From Candidatus Venteria ishoeyi (GTDB lineage Bacteria; Pseudomonadota; Gammaproteobacteria; Beggiatoales; Beggiatoaceae): DNA of 64,000 bases. This document shows, piece by piece, positions 46,973-55,998 of this stretch (position 1 is the stretch's first letter; every line of letters starts with the position of its first letter). The translations under genes were made by a program, and so were the position numbers. Location: assembly GCF_030378065.1 (NCBI RefSeq), contig NZ_JAUCGJ010000016.1, positions 1 through 64,000 of the forward strand, given 5' to 3'. A model generated the notes under the pieces. That model was not told the DNA's origin and made no database searches. It was given only the letters and a program-made list of their open reading frames with translations.

Positions 46973-47854
46973 TTAAGGTGCCAAACGAAAATTAAAAGCC
47001 ATCACCCGTCCATTGCGCAGCACTTCAATGTCCACTGTTTGATTCGCTGCCAGTTGTTGCAAGACTTGTAAACCTTTTAATGGTGAATCCAGTTTGACAG
47101 CATTTAATTGTGTCACAATATCACCTGATTTTAAGCCTGCTTCTGTAAATAAGGCGGGTTGTTTACCAGGGTGAATGCGATAGCCCATGAATTTTCCATG
47201 CTGGCGCAGGGGCTGAATTCTAATGTAATGACCAATTGAAGCCGGATTTTCCAGAATCTGCTGGCGTTGTTTAGCAAGCTTATTTTCCAAAACCGATATG
47301 GGTTTGTTTGTCGGCATGGGGGCTGCTGAATATTGTAATTTAGCTGAGCTGTTTTTTTTACGTATCAGCTTCAGGGTTTCATAGGTTTGATTACGTTGCA
47401 ATATTACACGATCAACCTGTATATCATGCAGCTTAACGCCACCAGGCAAGGTTGCACCAATCTGATATTCCTTGCCCTTGCTTTTAGGCACGGAAACCAC
47501 AGCGATGGCTTGTTCTTTATCATCGCTGAATAAGGTGCCTTGCAGTGTCAGAGCAAGTTTTGTCTCTGGAATTTTTTGCAAAGCCTGGGACTGAATTTGC
47601 CGACTTGAGGTAGATAAACGCTGGCCTAATAAACTGTTTTGCAGCAATGGCTGAATGTCCAGCTTGGCTATACCGGGCTGGACAGAAGAGGTGGATGTTA
47701 TATGTTGTTTTTGGGTTTGTGCTAATGGGCGTTGAATCTGTAACCAGCCTTGCATTAAATGATAAGCAGCGAATGCCGCCAGACACAAATTCAATAAAAA
47801 TATCCAGGGAAAAGCTTTTAAGCGCCCCAGGAATGCAAAGTCTGGCACAAACAC
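46973..47854 (-). CDS. gspC: Type II secretion protein C (GspC)
   Basis: Inner-membrane clamp protein linking the T2SS platform to the secretin. The 293-residue protein has one N-terminal membrane helix (FPWIFLLNLCLAAFAAYHLM), an HR domain (about 100-165, LQGTLFSDDKEQAIAVVSVP) and a C-terminal PDZ domain (TEAGLKSGDIVTQLNAVKLD). Other gsp genes are not nearby. The start overlaps the TPR gene's end by one base. Confidence 0.85.
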   Translation of the reverse strand: MFVPDFAFLGRLKAFPWIFLLNLCLAAFAAYHLMQGWLQIQRPLAQTQKQHITSTSSVQPGIAKLDIQPLLQNSLLGQRLSTSSRQIQSQALQKIPETKLALTLQGTLFSDDKEQAIAVVSVPKSKGKEYQIGATLPGGVKLHDIQVDRVILQRNQTYETLKLIRKKNSSAKLQYSAAPMPTNKPISVLENKLAKQRQQILENPASIGHYIRIQPLRQHGKFMGYRIHPGKQPALFTEAGLKSGDIVTQLNAVKLDSPLKGLQVLQQLAANQTVDIEVLRNGRVMAFNFRLAP

Positions 47855-48282
47855 TAGTGACTGCGCGCTAATGCCTGAGCGCGGCTACGGGCTTCACGCA
47901 GACAACTGGCATCACCCATACCATCACAAGCCAGTGCAATTACCGTCCAATTGCGAATGCGCAGCCATTTATTATCACTGGACAAGGTATTGGATTTTGC
48001 TGCAAGACTGGCGGCTTTAGCCCACTCTTCCTGATTCAATCTGACGCCTGCCAGATTATGCCATAACACCGGATTTTGTGGCGCAATGCGCAATGCCCGT
48101 TCAAGCAGCGCCGCAGACTGTTCGCTATTGCCCTTGCTGAATTCTTCATGTGCACTTTTGAGCAGGGAAGAAACAGCCGCAGAAGCGTCTGCGGCTGACA
48201 GTGGCAGACTAAATGCCAGCAACCCTAGCAGCAACAAGACTTGTTTCAGCATCGCTGTATATTTCAAAAAAGACAATAACAT
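47854..48282 (-). CDS. Secreted TPR-repeat protein
   Basis: A 142-residue protein with a signal peptide (QVLLLLGLLAFSLPLSAADA) and tetratricopeptide-like repeats (HEEFSKGNSEQSAALLERAL, RLNQEEWAKAASLAAKSNTL). The start at 48282 has a GGAAA site upstream; 48252 is the other option. Between PBP1B and gspC and probably co-transcribed; may be an envelope accessory factor, for example of PBP1B or of the T2SS. That role is inference. Confidence 0.75.
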   Translation of the reverse strand: MLLSFLKYTAMLKQVLLLLGLLAFSLPLSAADASAAVSSLLKSAHEEFSKGNSEQSAALLERALRIAPQNPVLWHNLAGVRLNQEEWAKAASLAAKSNTLSSDNKWLRIRNWTVIALACDGMGDASCLREARSRAQALARSH

Positions 48283-48312
48283 TATTAATTTCCAGTTACT
48301 TTTTTCAGGGTA

Positions 48313-50619
48313 TTATCCCGGACTATAAGCCAACATGCCAGAGTCCTGGTTTACGATAAAAGGTATTTTCACCGTTCCAGCACGTTGCGTCAAACTGCCT
48401 TTAGGCGCATGGACTCTACGCCATTGCACATATTTAGGTGATGTCTTGCTTAACGATGACGCTTTTGCAATACGCATAAAATCAGCCCACACTTTCATTG
48501 CACCCCCGCCGCCGGTTAATTGAATGGATTTATTATCATCGCGCCCAACCCAGGCAACCGCCAGTAGATCACTACCGTAACCGGCAAACCAGCTATCGCG
48601 ATAATTATTCGTAGTACCGGTTTTTCCTGCCAATCGCATATGCTCAGGTAACAGCGCTTTGGCGGTGGAACGCCCTGTGCCACCGCGTACCGCCTGTTGC
48701 AAGGCATGATTAAGCAGGAATACAGAGGCAGGATTAAAACGTGGTTCAACCTGCACACCATAGCGGTTTAACGGTTTACCATCATGCGCCAGAACATCAC
48801 GAATGGTACGCAAAGGCGTACGGAAACCACCGCTGGCCAGGGTTTGATACATTTGCGTGACTTCAACCGGGCTGAGATCAATACCACCGAGCAAGGTTGC
48901 AGGATAAACGGTGATATCTTTATCCAAACCCAAGCGAATCAGGGTGTTTTTCACCGTATCCAAGCCCAATTCAAAACCCAGGTGTACTGTCGCCAGGTTA
49001 TAGGAATAACCCAACGCCTTAAACAGTGGCACCTTGCCGTGGATTTTTCCGCTGTAATTACGCGGTTTCCAAACCTTGCCGGTTTGTTTATTCGTCCATT
49101 CAAATTTGCTGTCATCCAACGAGGAAAGCAAGGAATAGGTACGGGAATTCTCCAGTGCCGTCAGATAAATGGCTGGTTTGATTAAAGAACCTACCGAGCG
49201 CTTAGCATTTAATGCGCGGTTAAAACCACTAAATCCCGCCCGGCGATCACCAATCACTGCCAGCACTTCACCATTTTCAGGGCGCGTCACCACCAGTGCA
49301 CCATTGAGTTTGCCACGCAATTTACGGTTTTGTTTTTCTAATTTATGTATGCGTTTCACCATTGCCGTTTGTGCCTGACGTTGACGCATGGGATCCAGGG
49401 TCGTAAAAACCTGCAAACCTTCAGAACGCAAATCTTCTTCCCGGTAATCCTCTTTTAACTGCAAACGCACCATATCCAGAAAAGCTGGATAAGGGGTTTT
49501 ACTGCGTGGCTGTTTTGCCACCACATTCAACGGCTCACCTAAGGACTCTTCCATCTGGACTTCGCTAATCACGCCTTGCTGATACATTTGTTTTAAGATC
49601 AAGGCACGGCGTTTTTTCGCCTTTTCCGGGTTTTTACGTGGATTGTAATAGGATGCGCCACGTATCAAACCCACCAACAGCGCAATTTCAGGAATATCCA
49701 ACTGTTCCAAAGGTCGGTTAAAATAAAACCAGGAAGCGGTAGCAACGCCATGAATTTCATGCGCACCGTTTTGACCAAAATATACTTCATTTAGATAGGC
49801 CTCCAGAATTTCATCTTTTTCGTAATGTAATTCCAGCAATAAAGCCATGCTGGCTTCATTAAACTTACGCTTGAGTGTACGCTCTGGCGTCAGAATCAGG
49901 TTTTTAACCAACTGTTGCGTCAGCGTACTACCCCCTTGTGACCAACTGCCGCCTTTGATATTCATCCATACGGCACGACCAATAGCATACAGATTAATGC
50001 CATTGTGCGTATAAAACTCCCGATCCTCGACTGCAATCAAAGCCTGAATCAGCAAGGGTGGCACTTTCTTGATTTTTACCAGGCTGCGATCTTCTTTATG
50101 CGTGGGGTAAATTTTGGCAATCTGCATCGGATCCAGGCGCAAGACTGGCATAAATTTGCGTTTTTCCAACTCTGCAATATGCGTGATTACCGTACCTTTA
50201 TTTTTAAATCGAATCCGAATTTTCCGCGCAGGTTCCTTACCATCCCAAAAGCTGAAAGGACGGGTATACACAAAAACATCCCGTCCACGGGTGTAATAAT
50301 CCCCTGGTTTGTCTAAACTCGAAGTTTTGCGATAACCTGAATCTGATAATTCTGTTTGCACCTCAGCCAGTTTGATTTCCATCCCCGCATAAATTTCTAA
50401 CGGGCGCGCAAATACCTTGGCAGGCAAAGCCCAGCGCTTACCCTCAAAACGCTCACGCACTTCTGCATCCATAGTCAGCGCGTAAGATAACAGGGGTATG
50501 GTAATCAGCAGCAATAATAACCAGCGCAATTTAAACAGGAAAAAACGCTGATTGTGCACTTTTTTCTGGCGCTGTTGCCGTAACTGGGAACGTCTTTTAT
50601 AAGTTTTTCCGTGAGCCAT
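48313..50619 (-). CDS. mrcB: Bifunctional penicillin-binding protein 1B
   Basis: Class A PBP with glycosyltransferase and transpeptidase activity, 768 residues from the ATG at 50619 (MAHGKTYKRRS). A membrane anchor (RWLLLLLITIPLLSYALT), a UB2H-like domain (about 60-150), GT51 motifs EDREFYTHNGI and GGSTLTQQLVKNL, and the transpeptidase set KRSVGSLIKPAIYLTALE, SYNLATVHLG and KTGTTNNYRDSWFAGY. Upstream start at 50646 is less likely. Confidence 0.94.
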   Translation of the reverse strand: MAHGKTYKRRSQLRQQRQKKVHNQRFFLFKLRWLLLLLITIPLLSYALTMDAEVRERFEGKRWALPAKVFARPLEIYAGMEIKLAEVQTELSDSGYRKTSSLDKPGDYYTRGRDVFVYTRPFSFWDGKEPARKIRIRFKNKGTVITHIAELEKRKFMPVLRLDPMQIAKIYPTHKEDRSLVKIKKVPPLLIQALIAVEDREFYTHNGINLYAIGRAVWMNIKGGSWSQGGSTLTQQLVKNLILTPERTLKRKFNEASMALLLELHYEKDEILEAYLNEVYFGQNGAHEIHGVATASWFYFNRPLEQLDIPEIALLVGLIRGASYYNPRKNPEKAKKRRALILKQMYQQGVISEVQMEESLGEPLNVVAKQPRSKTPYPAFLDMVRLQLKEDYREEDLRSEGLQVFTTLDPMRQRQAQTAMVKRIHKLEKQNRKLRGKLNGALVVTRPENGEVLAVIGDRRAGFSGFNRALNAKRSVGSLIKPAIYLTALENSRTYSLLSSLDDSKFEWTNKQTGKVWKPRNYSGKIHGKVPLFKALGYSYNLATVHLGFELGLDTVKNTLIRLGLDKDITVYPATLLGGIDLSPVEVTQMYQTLASGGFRTPLRTIRDVLAHDGKPLNRYGVQVEPRFNPASVFLLNHALQQAVRGGTGRSTAKALLPEHMRLAGKTGTTNNYRDSWFAGYGSDLLAVAWVGRDDNKSIQLTGGGGAMKVWADFMRIAKASSLSKTSPKYVQWRRVHAPKGSLTQRAGTVKIPFIVNQDSGMLAYSPG

Positions 50620-50755
50620 TTCTAAATAAACCTTGCAAATCAACAAGATGAACTAGATTGCTATAATTTACTTTACAATCTCATCCTTAAGATTATGATA
50701 ATACATGAATCTTTTATAAAATCATACATCGTTCCTATGTCTGGAAGAAGTATTT

Positions 50756-52504
50756 TTAAGGCAAACTGGCCTCTTCCGCTTCCTTATCTTTACCCATGCT
50801 GAATTCCTTGGCAACATGGAAGCCATGACAATCCACGCAGGTTGATTGCAAGCGGCTGTCATCATGCACGCCGCCGTGACAATTACGACAGGTCTCAATA
50901 TCCGGCAACAGAATTTCACTGCTGTTATTGGACTCCTGCGCCAGATGACAACTGGTGCAATTCATGGTCTGGTGTTTAATATGTGAATAACGGGCGCGGG
51001 GTAGCCAGTCCGAGTTAATACGGATGGGGATAATACGCCACTTTGGCGGACTTTCCTGCACCTTTTCAACTTGATGGCATTCAACGCAAACACTGAACTC
51101 AAACACCTCTTCGGCAACTTCTTCCGCTTTCTCCCGCGCCCAGTTCAGCGCGATCATGCGCTCTTCGCCTTCCAGTTCCTCATCGGGAAAACGCTCAATT
51201 TGCACGATTTCCGGCACATCAAAGTCGTTACGATAATTACCGCGCAGTGCCTGAGTGCTGTAATAATCTAAAATGGTGTAAAGCACCTCTCCCACTTCAC
51301 CATGCGGCACAACGCGATCCAGTTCCATCGGCTCAAAGCTGAGTTTATGGCATTCCTGACAGTGCTGTTCAAAATTGATCGGCTTAAAGCCTGCCCCGCC
51401 TGGTTCTAAAGTATGGCAATCATCACACCATAAACGATAAATGCCATCAATGGTTTCCAGGCCTTTACGCGAAAGATGCACATCATGTGGATGTTCCAGA
51501 TTTGATTGCTCCATATAACGGACTTCATCATCCATTGCAACCCGTTTGCTGATATCCTGACCATCAATATGACTGGTCAAGGTTGGTTTAAATGCTGGAT
51601 GCTGCTCACCAAAATCTCTCGCATCTTCCAGCGTAGTATTCACACCCTGTTCACTTAAATCTTTATGGCAATCACTACACAACTGATCATCACGGTTGAT
51701 CAGCGCGTGTTTGCCATTATGCTCAATATGGCAGATGGCGCAACGGTCATTAAAGCGATCCAGTTCAAAAAATTCCGGGTCAACATGAGGATGGGTTTTA
51801 TCGTGACAGGCCACGCAGGCTTTATCCTGCACCGGCTCAAAAGGCGTTTGATGGCAGGTGGTGCAATCTTCACGGAAAAAATGATGGGCTGCCGCAACCT
51901 CGCCGGAGTTCCAGAAATTATCTGTTAACAGTTTCGGCATGGCTGGCAGCTCTACATATTCCTCGTCTGTAGACAGGTATTCTTCAATATCTGAAACCCA
52001 GGGCTGATACCAGTCAGCTAAATAAATATAAGTCAGTGGCAGGGCAAAAAACAGTAATAATATGCTGAAAAAAGACCACAAAGACAAGCGCCGCATATTC
52101 AGCTTGGTATCACTGAGCGATAACTGCGCGCGAGTCTGGATATGCTCATCTATGTCCCGCAACAAACGCCGGGTTTCCACTTCCAGCACCAGATCATAAT
52201 TTTCACGGGTACTGACGTGGATCAGCGAATCACCAATCCGGATGGTGTCACCGGGTTTAATCAGCGTGTTTTGTACCAGCTGATCATTAACCCGCACCCC
52301 GGATACTGAACGGGTACGCAGCAAAAAACGTCCCGCCGCTGCGGTGGTAATTTCCGCATGTTGCAGCGCGACGCGTAAATCCGGCAAAAATACAATTTGC
52401 TCACCGCCGCGACCAATAGTGATCGGCAGACCATTATGAATGCGATCACGATAGACCGCGCCGGATTTAGCTTGGCGAATAATCGTACTAATAAGACAAA
52501 GCAT
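50756..52504 (-). CDS. FHA-domain membrane-anchored decaheme cytochrome c
   Basis: A 582-residue fusion. Residues about 27-98 form a forkhead-associated phosphopeptide-binding domain (ITIGRGGEQIVFL, LQHAEI, GVRVNDQ). A membrane helix at about 141-162 (SLWSFFSILLLFFALPLTYI) places FHA inside and the rest outside. Ten CxxCH heme motifs follow: CTTCH, CVACH, CAICH, CSDCH, CDDCH, CQECH, CVECH, CTSCH, CRNCH and CVDCH. Many extra histidines suit bis-His ligation as in NapC/NrfH-like or tetrathionate/sulfur-related multihemes. Substrate unknown. A b-type membrane protein gene lies upstream in the same direction. Confidence 0.88.
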   Translation of the reverse strand: MLCLISTIIRQAKSGAVYRDRIHNGLPITIGRGGEQIVFLPDLRVALQHAEITTAAAGRFLLRTRSVSGVRVNDQLVQNTLIKPGDTIRIGDSLIHVSTRENYDLVLEVETRRLLRDIDEHIQTRAQLSLSDTKLNMRRLSLWSFFSILLLFFALPLTYIYLADWYQPWVSDIEEYLSTDEEYVELPAMPKLLTDNFWNSGEVAAAHHFFREDCTTCHQTPFEPVQDKACVACHDKTHPHVDPEFFELDRFNDRCAICHIEHNGKHALINRDDQLCSDCHKDLSEQGVNTTLEDARDFGEQHPAFKPTLTSHIDGQDISKRVAMDDEVRYMEQSNLEHPHDVHLSRKGLETIDGIYRLWCDDCHTLEPGGAGFKPINFEQHCQECHKLSFEPMELDRVVPHGEVGEVLYTILDYYSTQALRGNYRNDFDVPEIVQIERFPDEELEGEERMIALNWAREKAEEVAEEVFEFSVCVECHQVEKVQESPPKWRIIPIRINSDWLPRARYSHIKHQTMNCTSCHLAQESNNSSEILLPDIETCRNCHGGVHDDSRLQSTCVDCHGFHVAKEFSMGKDKEAEEASLP

Positions 52505-52525
52505 GATAATAGACTTCAGAAGTTA
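52505..52525. other. Short space before MITE copy D
   Basis: Only 21 bases separate the FHA-cytochrome ATG from MITE copy D; no ribosome-binding site is clear in it. Confidence 0.3.
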
Positions 52526-52685
52526 AGGAGTGAGGATGAAATAAGTGCAGGAACTGGGCGCAGGATTTTTATTCATTTTCAAGGCGTGAAAACAGGCGCA
52601 TAGCAAGCTATGTAACTGTTTTCACAACGCAGAAAATGGAGAAAAAGACCAGCCAGGTTGCTGAAGTTATAAAATTCTCGCTCCT
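52526..52685. mobile_element. 160-bp MITE-like element, copy D
   Basis: Ends AGGAGTGAG and CTCGCTCCT. Very close to copy C over its whole length, and in the same orientation (CATAGCAAGCTATG core). It lies inside what would otherwise be a continuous cytochrome operon. Confidence 0.87.
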
Positions 52686-52710
52686 AAGTAACTTTCCAGG
52701 CATTAAATGG

Positions 52711-52775
52711 GTGTTACGCAAAAGCTTCTTTTTCGCAGGTTTTGCAACTTTGGAAACACGAAAAAACTGCTTTTG
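52711..52775. repeat. Hairpin-repeat relative before the b-type gene end
   Basis: GTTACGCAAAAGCTTCTTTT, then CGCAGGTTTTGCAAC, then CGAAAAAACTGC. Same type as 6553 and 7341. The remaining gap to 52966 contains the hairpin GGACTGGCAGTCC-TTAAA-GGACTGCCAGTCC (52819-52849), which could terminate the b-type gene, and no gene. Confidence 0.5.
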
Positions 52776-52966
52776 CTGTATACCAGTACAGTAACTGGTA
52801 AAAACAAATAATAACTTCAGGACTGGCAGTCCTTAAAGGACTGCCAGTCCTACGCTCAAAGTTATTATGTGAACTTAGTGTTCGCTGTACTAGTTTTCAT
52901 CTGCATCTTGCTAACATTAATTTTAATTATTATAGCTGCTGCGTAACGTAAGCGAAGCAGCAACTA

Positions 52967-53872
52967 TTACCAATATAAAAACACCGTAACAATATGAATA
53001 ATCAACGCTGCCAGCATAGCAAAAGATAAGGGTACATGCACATAACGCCAGATATCCATCCAGGCCTGATAACGCACACTGCGGCGCAGACGCCCCACCA
53101 ATGCATTTTTGCGCTCCAGCAACTCCAGTAAACGCCGCATTTGTCCAGCTTGTTCTTTGTTTTCAGTATGCAATAAATGCTCGGCAATCACAAACATGGC
53201 GTAATCATGGCTTTCATCGCCACTACCGCTACATGACTTTTTCAAGGCCTGGCGCTGTTGTTTGGAAATTTTACGTTGCAAACGGGGGTTAGCAGCGGTT
53301 AACTGCTGCCAGACATTGCCACCTAAAACGGTACGCTCAATGGAATGTAACAAAGCCGTGTGAATCTGCTCATTCAAGCCTTCACCCAATTCCAGCACTT
53401 CCTGTTCCAGGTCAATGATTTCATGCAATATCAAATCCTGTGTCATGCCCCCCTGATTATCCGCCATTTTTTGCGGTAGACGCAAATATGCACTGACCCC
53501 ATATAAACCACTGAATACCACCAGCATCATTAACACATAAGCCAGGGTATGGACATTCACGCCAAACTGGAAGCCGGTGTGCAAAGTGACTATCATCACC
53601 GTCGCCAGTCCCAGATAGATATGCGCAGAGACCCAGCTTTGTACACTGCCAATGTAAGAGCAATAGCAACGTTTACGCACCCCCAGCCACATCAGCCATA
53701 AAATTAATAAGCTGCCAAGAATACCCGTTGCGTAACCCAGTTGCGTACCACCATTATGCGGTACACCCAGCCCGGTGTCTTCCACCAGATACAACAGCAA
53801 CACCAAAGCCGACAACAGCAGCGCAATTTTAAGATGCAGCATCTGACGATAAAGTAAAAAAGATTGATGCAT
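52967..53872 (-). CDS. b-type cytochrome-like membrane protein
   Basis: A 301-residue protein with four hydrophobic segments in the first 130 residues and a fifth at the C-terminus (LSFAMLAALIIHIVTVFLYW). Two membrane helices carry histidines 13 apart: AHIYLGLATVMIVTLHTG and VHVPLSFAMLAALIIHI, as in di-heme b cytochromes. A soluble helical domain of about 140 residues lies between. It overlaps the preceding gene by one base. With the decaheme FHA protein it could form a quinone-to-periplasm electron module; this is inferred from proximity. Confidence 0.7.
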   Translation of the reverse strand: MHQSFLLYRQMLHLKIALLLSALVLLLYLVEDTGLGVPHNGGTQLGYATGILGSLLILWLMWLGVRKRCYCSYIGSVQSWVSAHIYLGLATVMIVTLHTGFQFGVNVHTLAYVLMMLVVFSGLYGVSAYLRLPQKMADNQGGMTQDLILHEIIDLEQEVLELGEGLNEQIHTALLHSIERTVLGGNVWQQLTAANPRLQRKISKQQRQALKKSCSGSGDESHDYAMFVIAEHLLHTENKEQAGQMRRLLELLERKNALVGRLRRSVRYQAWMDIWRYVHVPLSFAMLAALIIHIVTVFLYW

Positions 53873-55044
53873 TAGATTTTTTCCAGTAAACGGCTATCCA
53901 CTTCCTTGAGTACGGTTGCTGTGGTGCTTAATACACCCGCCATATCTTTCCAGTTGGTGGCAGATGCGGTCAAAGACAAATCAATTAACACCAGCCCTTT
54001 CTCAAAACAATCCACCCATTTGGAAGATTGCTCCTTGTGCAGAAAATTCAAAATATCCGCTGTATTTTTCTGCCAGACCAGACCTTCCTGCACCTTACCT
54101 TGCATTTCTATAGTCTGTTTGATTTTTCGGTCAACCATCAGTTCCAGTTGGGTTAAGGCTTTGCGTAATCGGGTGCTTTTTACGCTTTTAATTTCCTGGG
54201 ATAACTTACCAATATCAGTAATACACTGTTGCAAGGATTTAGAGACTTTATGGGAATTAACATCAACCCCCTGTAATTTATTAAAATATAAATCGTTATT
54301 GCTTTTTGCAGTACTGATTGTTGTTGTTACGTTAGTACCAAAAAGAAAGTTTAAAAAACCTTTGGCGGCTTGTTTGAGCTGTGATGTCGTTTTACCCTTT
54401 TTATTTTTATTATAGGATTTTTTCAGTTTCTCCAGCTCTTTAGTCACTTTTTTTCGTGCCTTATCGGCATCAATTGCCAGCTTGTAAACCTGGGTGGCTA
54501 ATGCCGCAACAGCCTTGACAATACCATAAATGCCCACAATTAAACCAAACCCTGCCGAGCCAATAGAGCCAACCACGCCAACCGTAATGCTGCCAAGTTC
54601 CAAACCAATGGCAACGGCGGCTTTTATTTTATACTTTTTATATTCGGCTTTGGTTTTAACATAATTATCCCAAGCTTTATTCATGCCAGTAATGGCTGCT
54701 TTTTGCAGTTTTTTCATCGCCTCCTGAATATCTTTTTTAAATTGTTGAATGCCCTGGCCTTTTTCTTTGGAAGTAACATCATCTTTGGTCAAACACAGCA
54801 CGTCCAATTCTTTAGCTTTTTTAATCAGACTTTGCAGCATTTTATTGTAGGCGGTGGTAGCGGGATTTGTGAGTTTTTGCTGCAACAGGGGGTCTTTGTT
54901 AATTTTTGCAAAAATTGTATTATCAATTTCACAGGCAACGGTAATCCAGACGGGCCGGGTTTTTGTGGCCTTCAAAGACTTTAATTTGGATTCATTGACG
55001 ATTGCTCGCCATACGTCAAACTCTAATAAGACTAATTGTGCCAT
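53872..55044 (-). CDS. Helical protein with hydrophobic Gly-rich core, unknown
   Basis: A 390-residue protein starting MAQLVLLEFDVWRAIVNESK. The N-terminal part is basic and helical, a central hydrophobic glycine-rich stretch (about 150-195, VGVVGSIGSAGFGLIVGIYG) resembles pore-forming or membrane-inserting helical hairpins, and the rest is lysine-rich coiled coil. I do not recognise a family. The ATG at 55044 is preceded by an ACAGGA site; an upstream extension is unlikely. Its stop overlaps the next ATG (TAATG), so it is coupled to the b-type gene. Confidence 0.6.
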   Translation of the reverse strand: MAQLVLLEFDVWRAIVNESKLKSLKATKTRPVWITVACEIDNTIFAKINKDPLLQQKLTNPATTAYNKMLQSLIKKAKELDVLCLTKDDVTSKEKGQGIQQFKKDIQEAMKKLQKAAITGMNKAWDNYVKTKAEYKKYKIKAAVAIGLELGSITVGVVGSIGSAGFGLIVGIYGIVKAVAALATQVYKLAIDADKARKKVTKELEKLKKSYNKNKKGKTTSQLKQAAKGFLNFLFGTNVTTTISTAKSNNDLYFNKLQGVDVNSHKVSKSLQQCITDIGKLSQEIKSVKSTRLRKALTQLELMVDRKIKQTIEMQGKVQEGLVWQKNTADILNFLHKEQSSKWVDCFEKGLVLIDLSLTASATNWKDMAGVLSTTATVLKEVDSRLLEKI

Positions 55045-55114
55045 GTCCTGTTTCCCCTTTTGTATAATGCGGCAGAAATCACAACAAATCAGATACACTC
55101 AGTGTTCTCAACAT

Positions 55115-55223
55115 CTAGGAGGCTGTCCGAGAACACAAGACCTACTGCGAAAAAGCTGGATTTGCTCAGATTTCTCCCTTATTTTCGTTAAATATACCCA
55201 ACAACGCCTCAAATAATAAAAAA
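55115..55223. mobile_element. Truncated inverted copy of the CTAG element
   Basis: CTAGGAGGCTGTCCGAGAAC, then ACAAGACCTACTGCG and CCCTTATTTTCGTTAAATAT match, in reverse, 25310-25422. The other end is missing; it stops just before the first REP unit. It marks a hot spot for insertions. Confidence 0.7.
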
Positions 55224-55259
55224 ATCGTAACCGTTCACCTACACCCCACATATAGGTAT

Positions 55260-55998
55260 AAAAGGGGACGCTACCCTTTTATTAAGAATTATTGTAAACT
55301 TAACTCATGCCCAGAATCGCTCGTACAGTTTTTGCAGAACTTCCGCACCATATTATCCAGCGCGGTAATCGTCGTGGAAATGTATTTTTCACTGATGAAG
55401 ACCGTGATGTTTATCTGGAATGGTTACAGGAATATTGCCAGAAACATGAGGTTGAGATATTAGCATATTGTCTGATGACAAATCATGTTCACTTGGTTGC
55501 TGCTCCCAAGACGGAATCCGGGTTGCAGCGCGTCTTCAAACCCATACATATGCGTTATGCTCAATATATCAATCGCCAATATGGATGGTCTGGTCATTTA
55601 TGGCAAGGTCGCTTTTTCTCCAGCCCTCTTGATGAAGCTTATTTGTGGTTTTGTGTGCGTTATGTAGAACGCAATCCGGTCAGGGCGGGCATGGTTGAAC
55701 GGGCAGAAGATTATCTCTGGTCAAGTGCTGCTGCGCATTGCGGTTTAAGAGATGATGCTTTATTAACAACAGATTCCATTCACTGCAAAGTTTTTGAAGA
55801 TATTTCAGATTACTCAGCCTGGTTAGGCGAGGATGATAACGATACACAATTGAATATCATGCGACGCAATATTCAAAAAAACTTGCCTTGTGGTTCGAAT
55901 CCATTTATTGAGCAATTGGAACGGATTTCTGGACGCATATTAAGTTTTCGACCCATTGGTAGGCCTAAAAAAGCAATAAAAGGGTAGCGTCCCCTTTT
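55260..55998 (+). mobile_element. REP-bounded RAYT unit 1
   Basis: Bounded by inverted 21-bp REP sequences (55260-55280 and 55978-55998), each itself a hairpin: AAAAGGG, a 7-base loop GACGCTA, CCCTTTT. The unit holds one transposase gene whose stop codon lies inside the right REP. Confidence 0.85.
55307..55987 (+). CDS. REP-associated tyrosine transposase (IS200-like), copy 1
   Basis: A 226-residue HUH-family Y1 transposase of the RAYT type. The HUH pair is in MTNHVHLVAAPKTESG, a candidate catalytic Tyr is in HMRYAQYINRQYGW, and SGHLWQGRFFSSPLDEAY plus YVERNPVRAGMV are RAYT signatures. It starts PRIARTVFAELPHHIIQRGN. RAYTs move or amplify REP sequences. Two base differences were noticed against copy 2, one changing Ala to Val. 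Confidence 0.92.
   Translation: MPRIARTVFAELPHHIIQRGNRRGNVFFTDEDRDVYLEWLQEYCQKHEVEILAYCLMTNHVHLVAAPKTESGLQRVFKPIHMRYAQYINRQYGWSGHLWQGRFFSSPLDEAYLWFCVRYVERNPVRAGMVERAEDYLWSSAAAHCGLRDDALLTTDSIHCKVFEDISDYSAWLGEDDNDTQLNIMRRNIQKNLPCGSNPFIEQLERISGRILSFRPIGRPKKAIKG

Noticed and set aside
50005-50316. Plus-strand frames over the PBP1B gene
   Set aside because: Antisense shadows; PBP1B motifs on the minus strand are complete.
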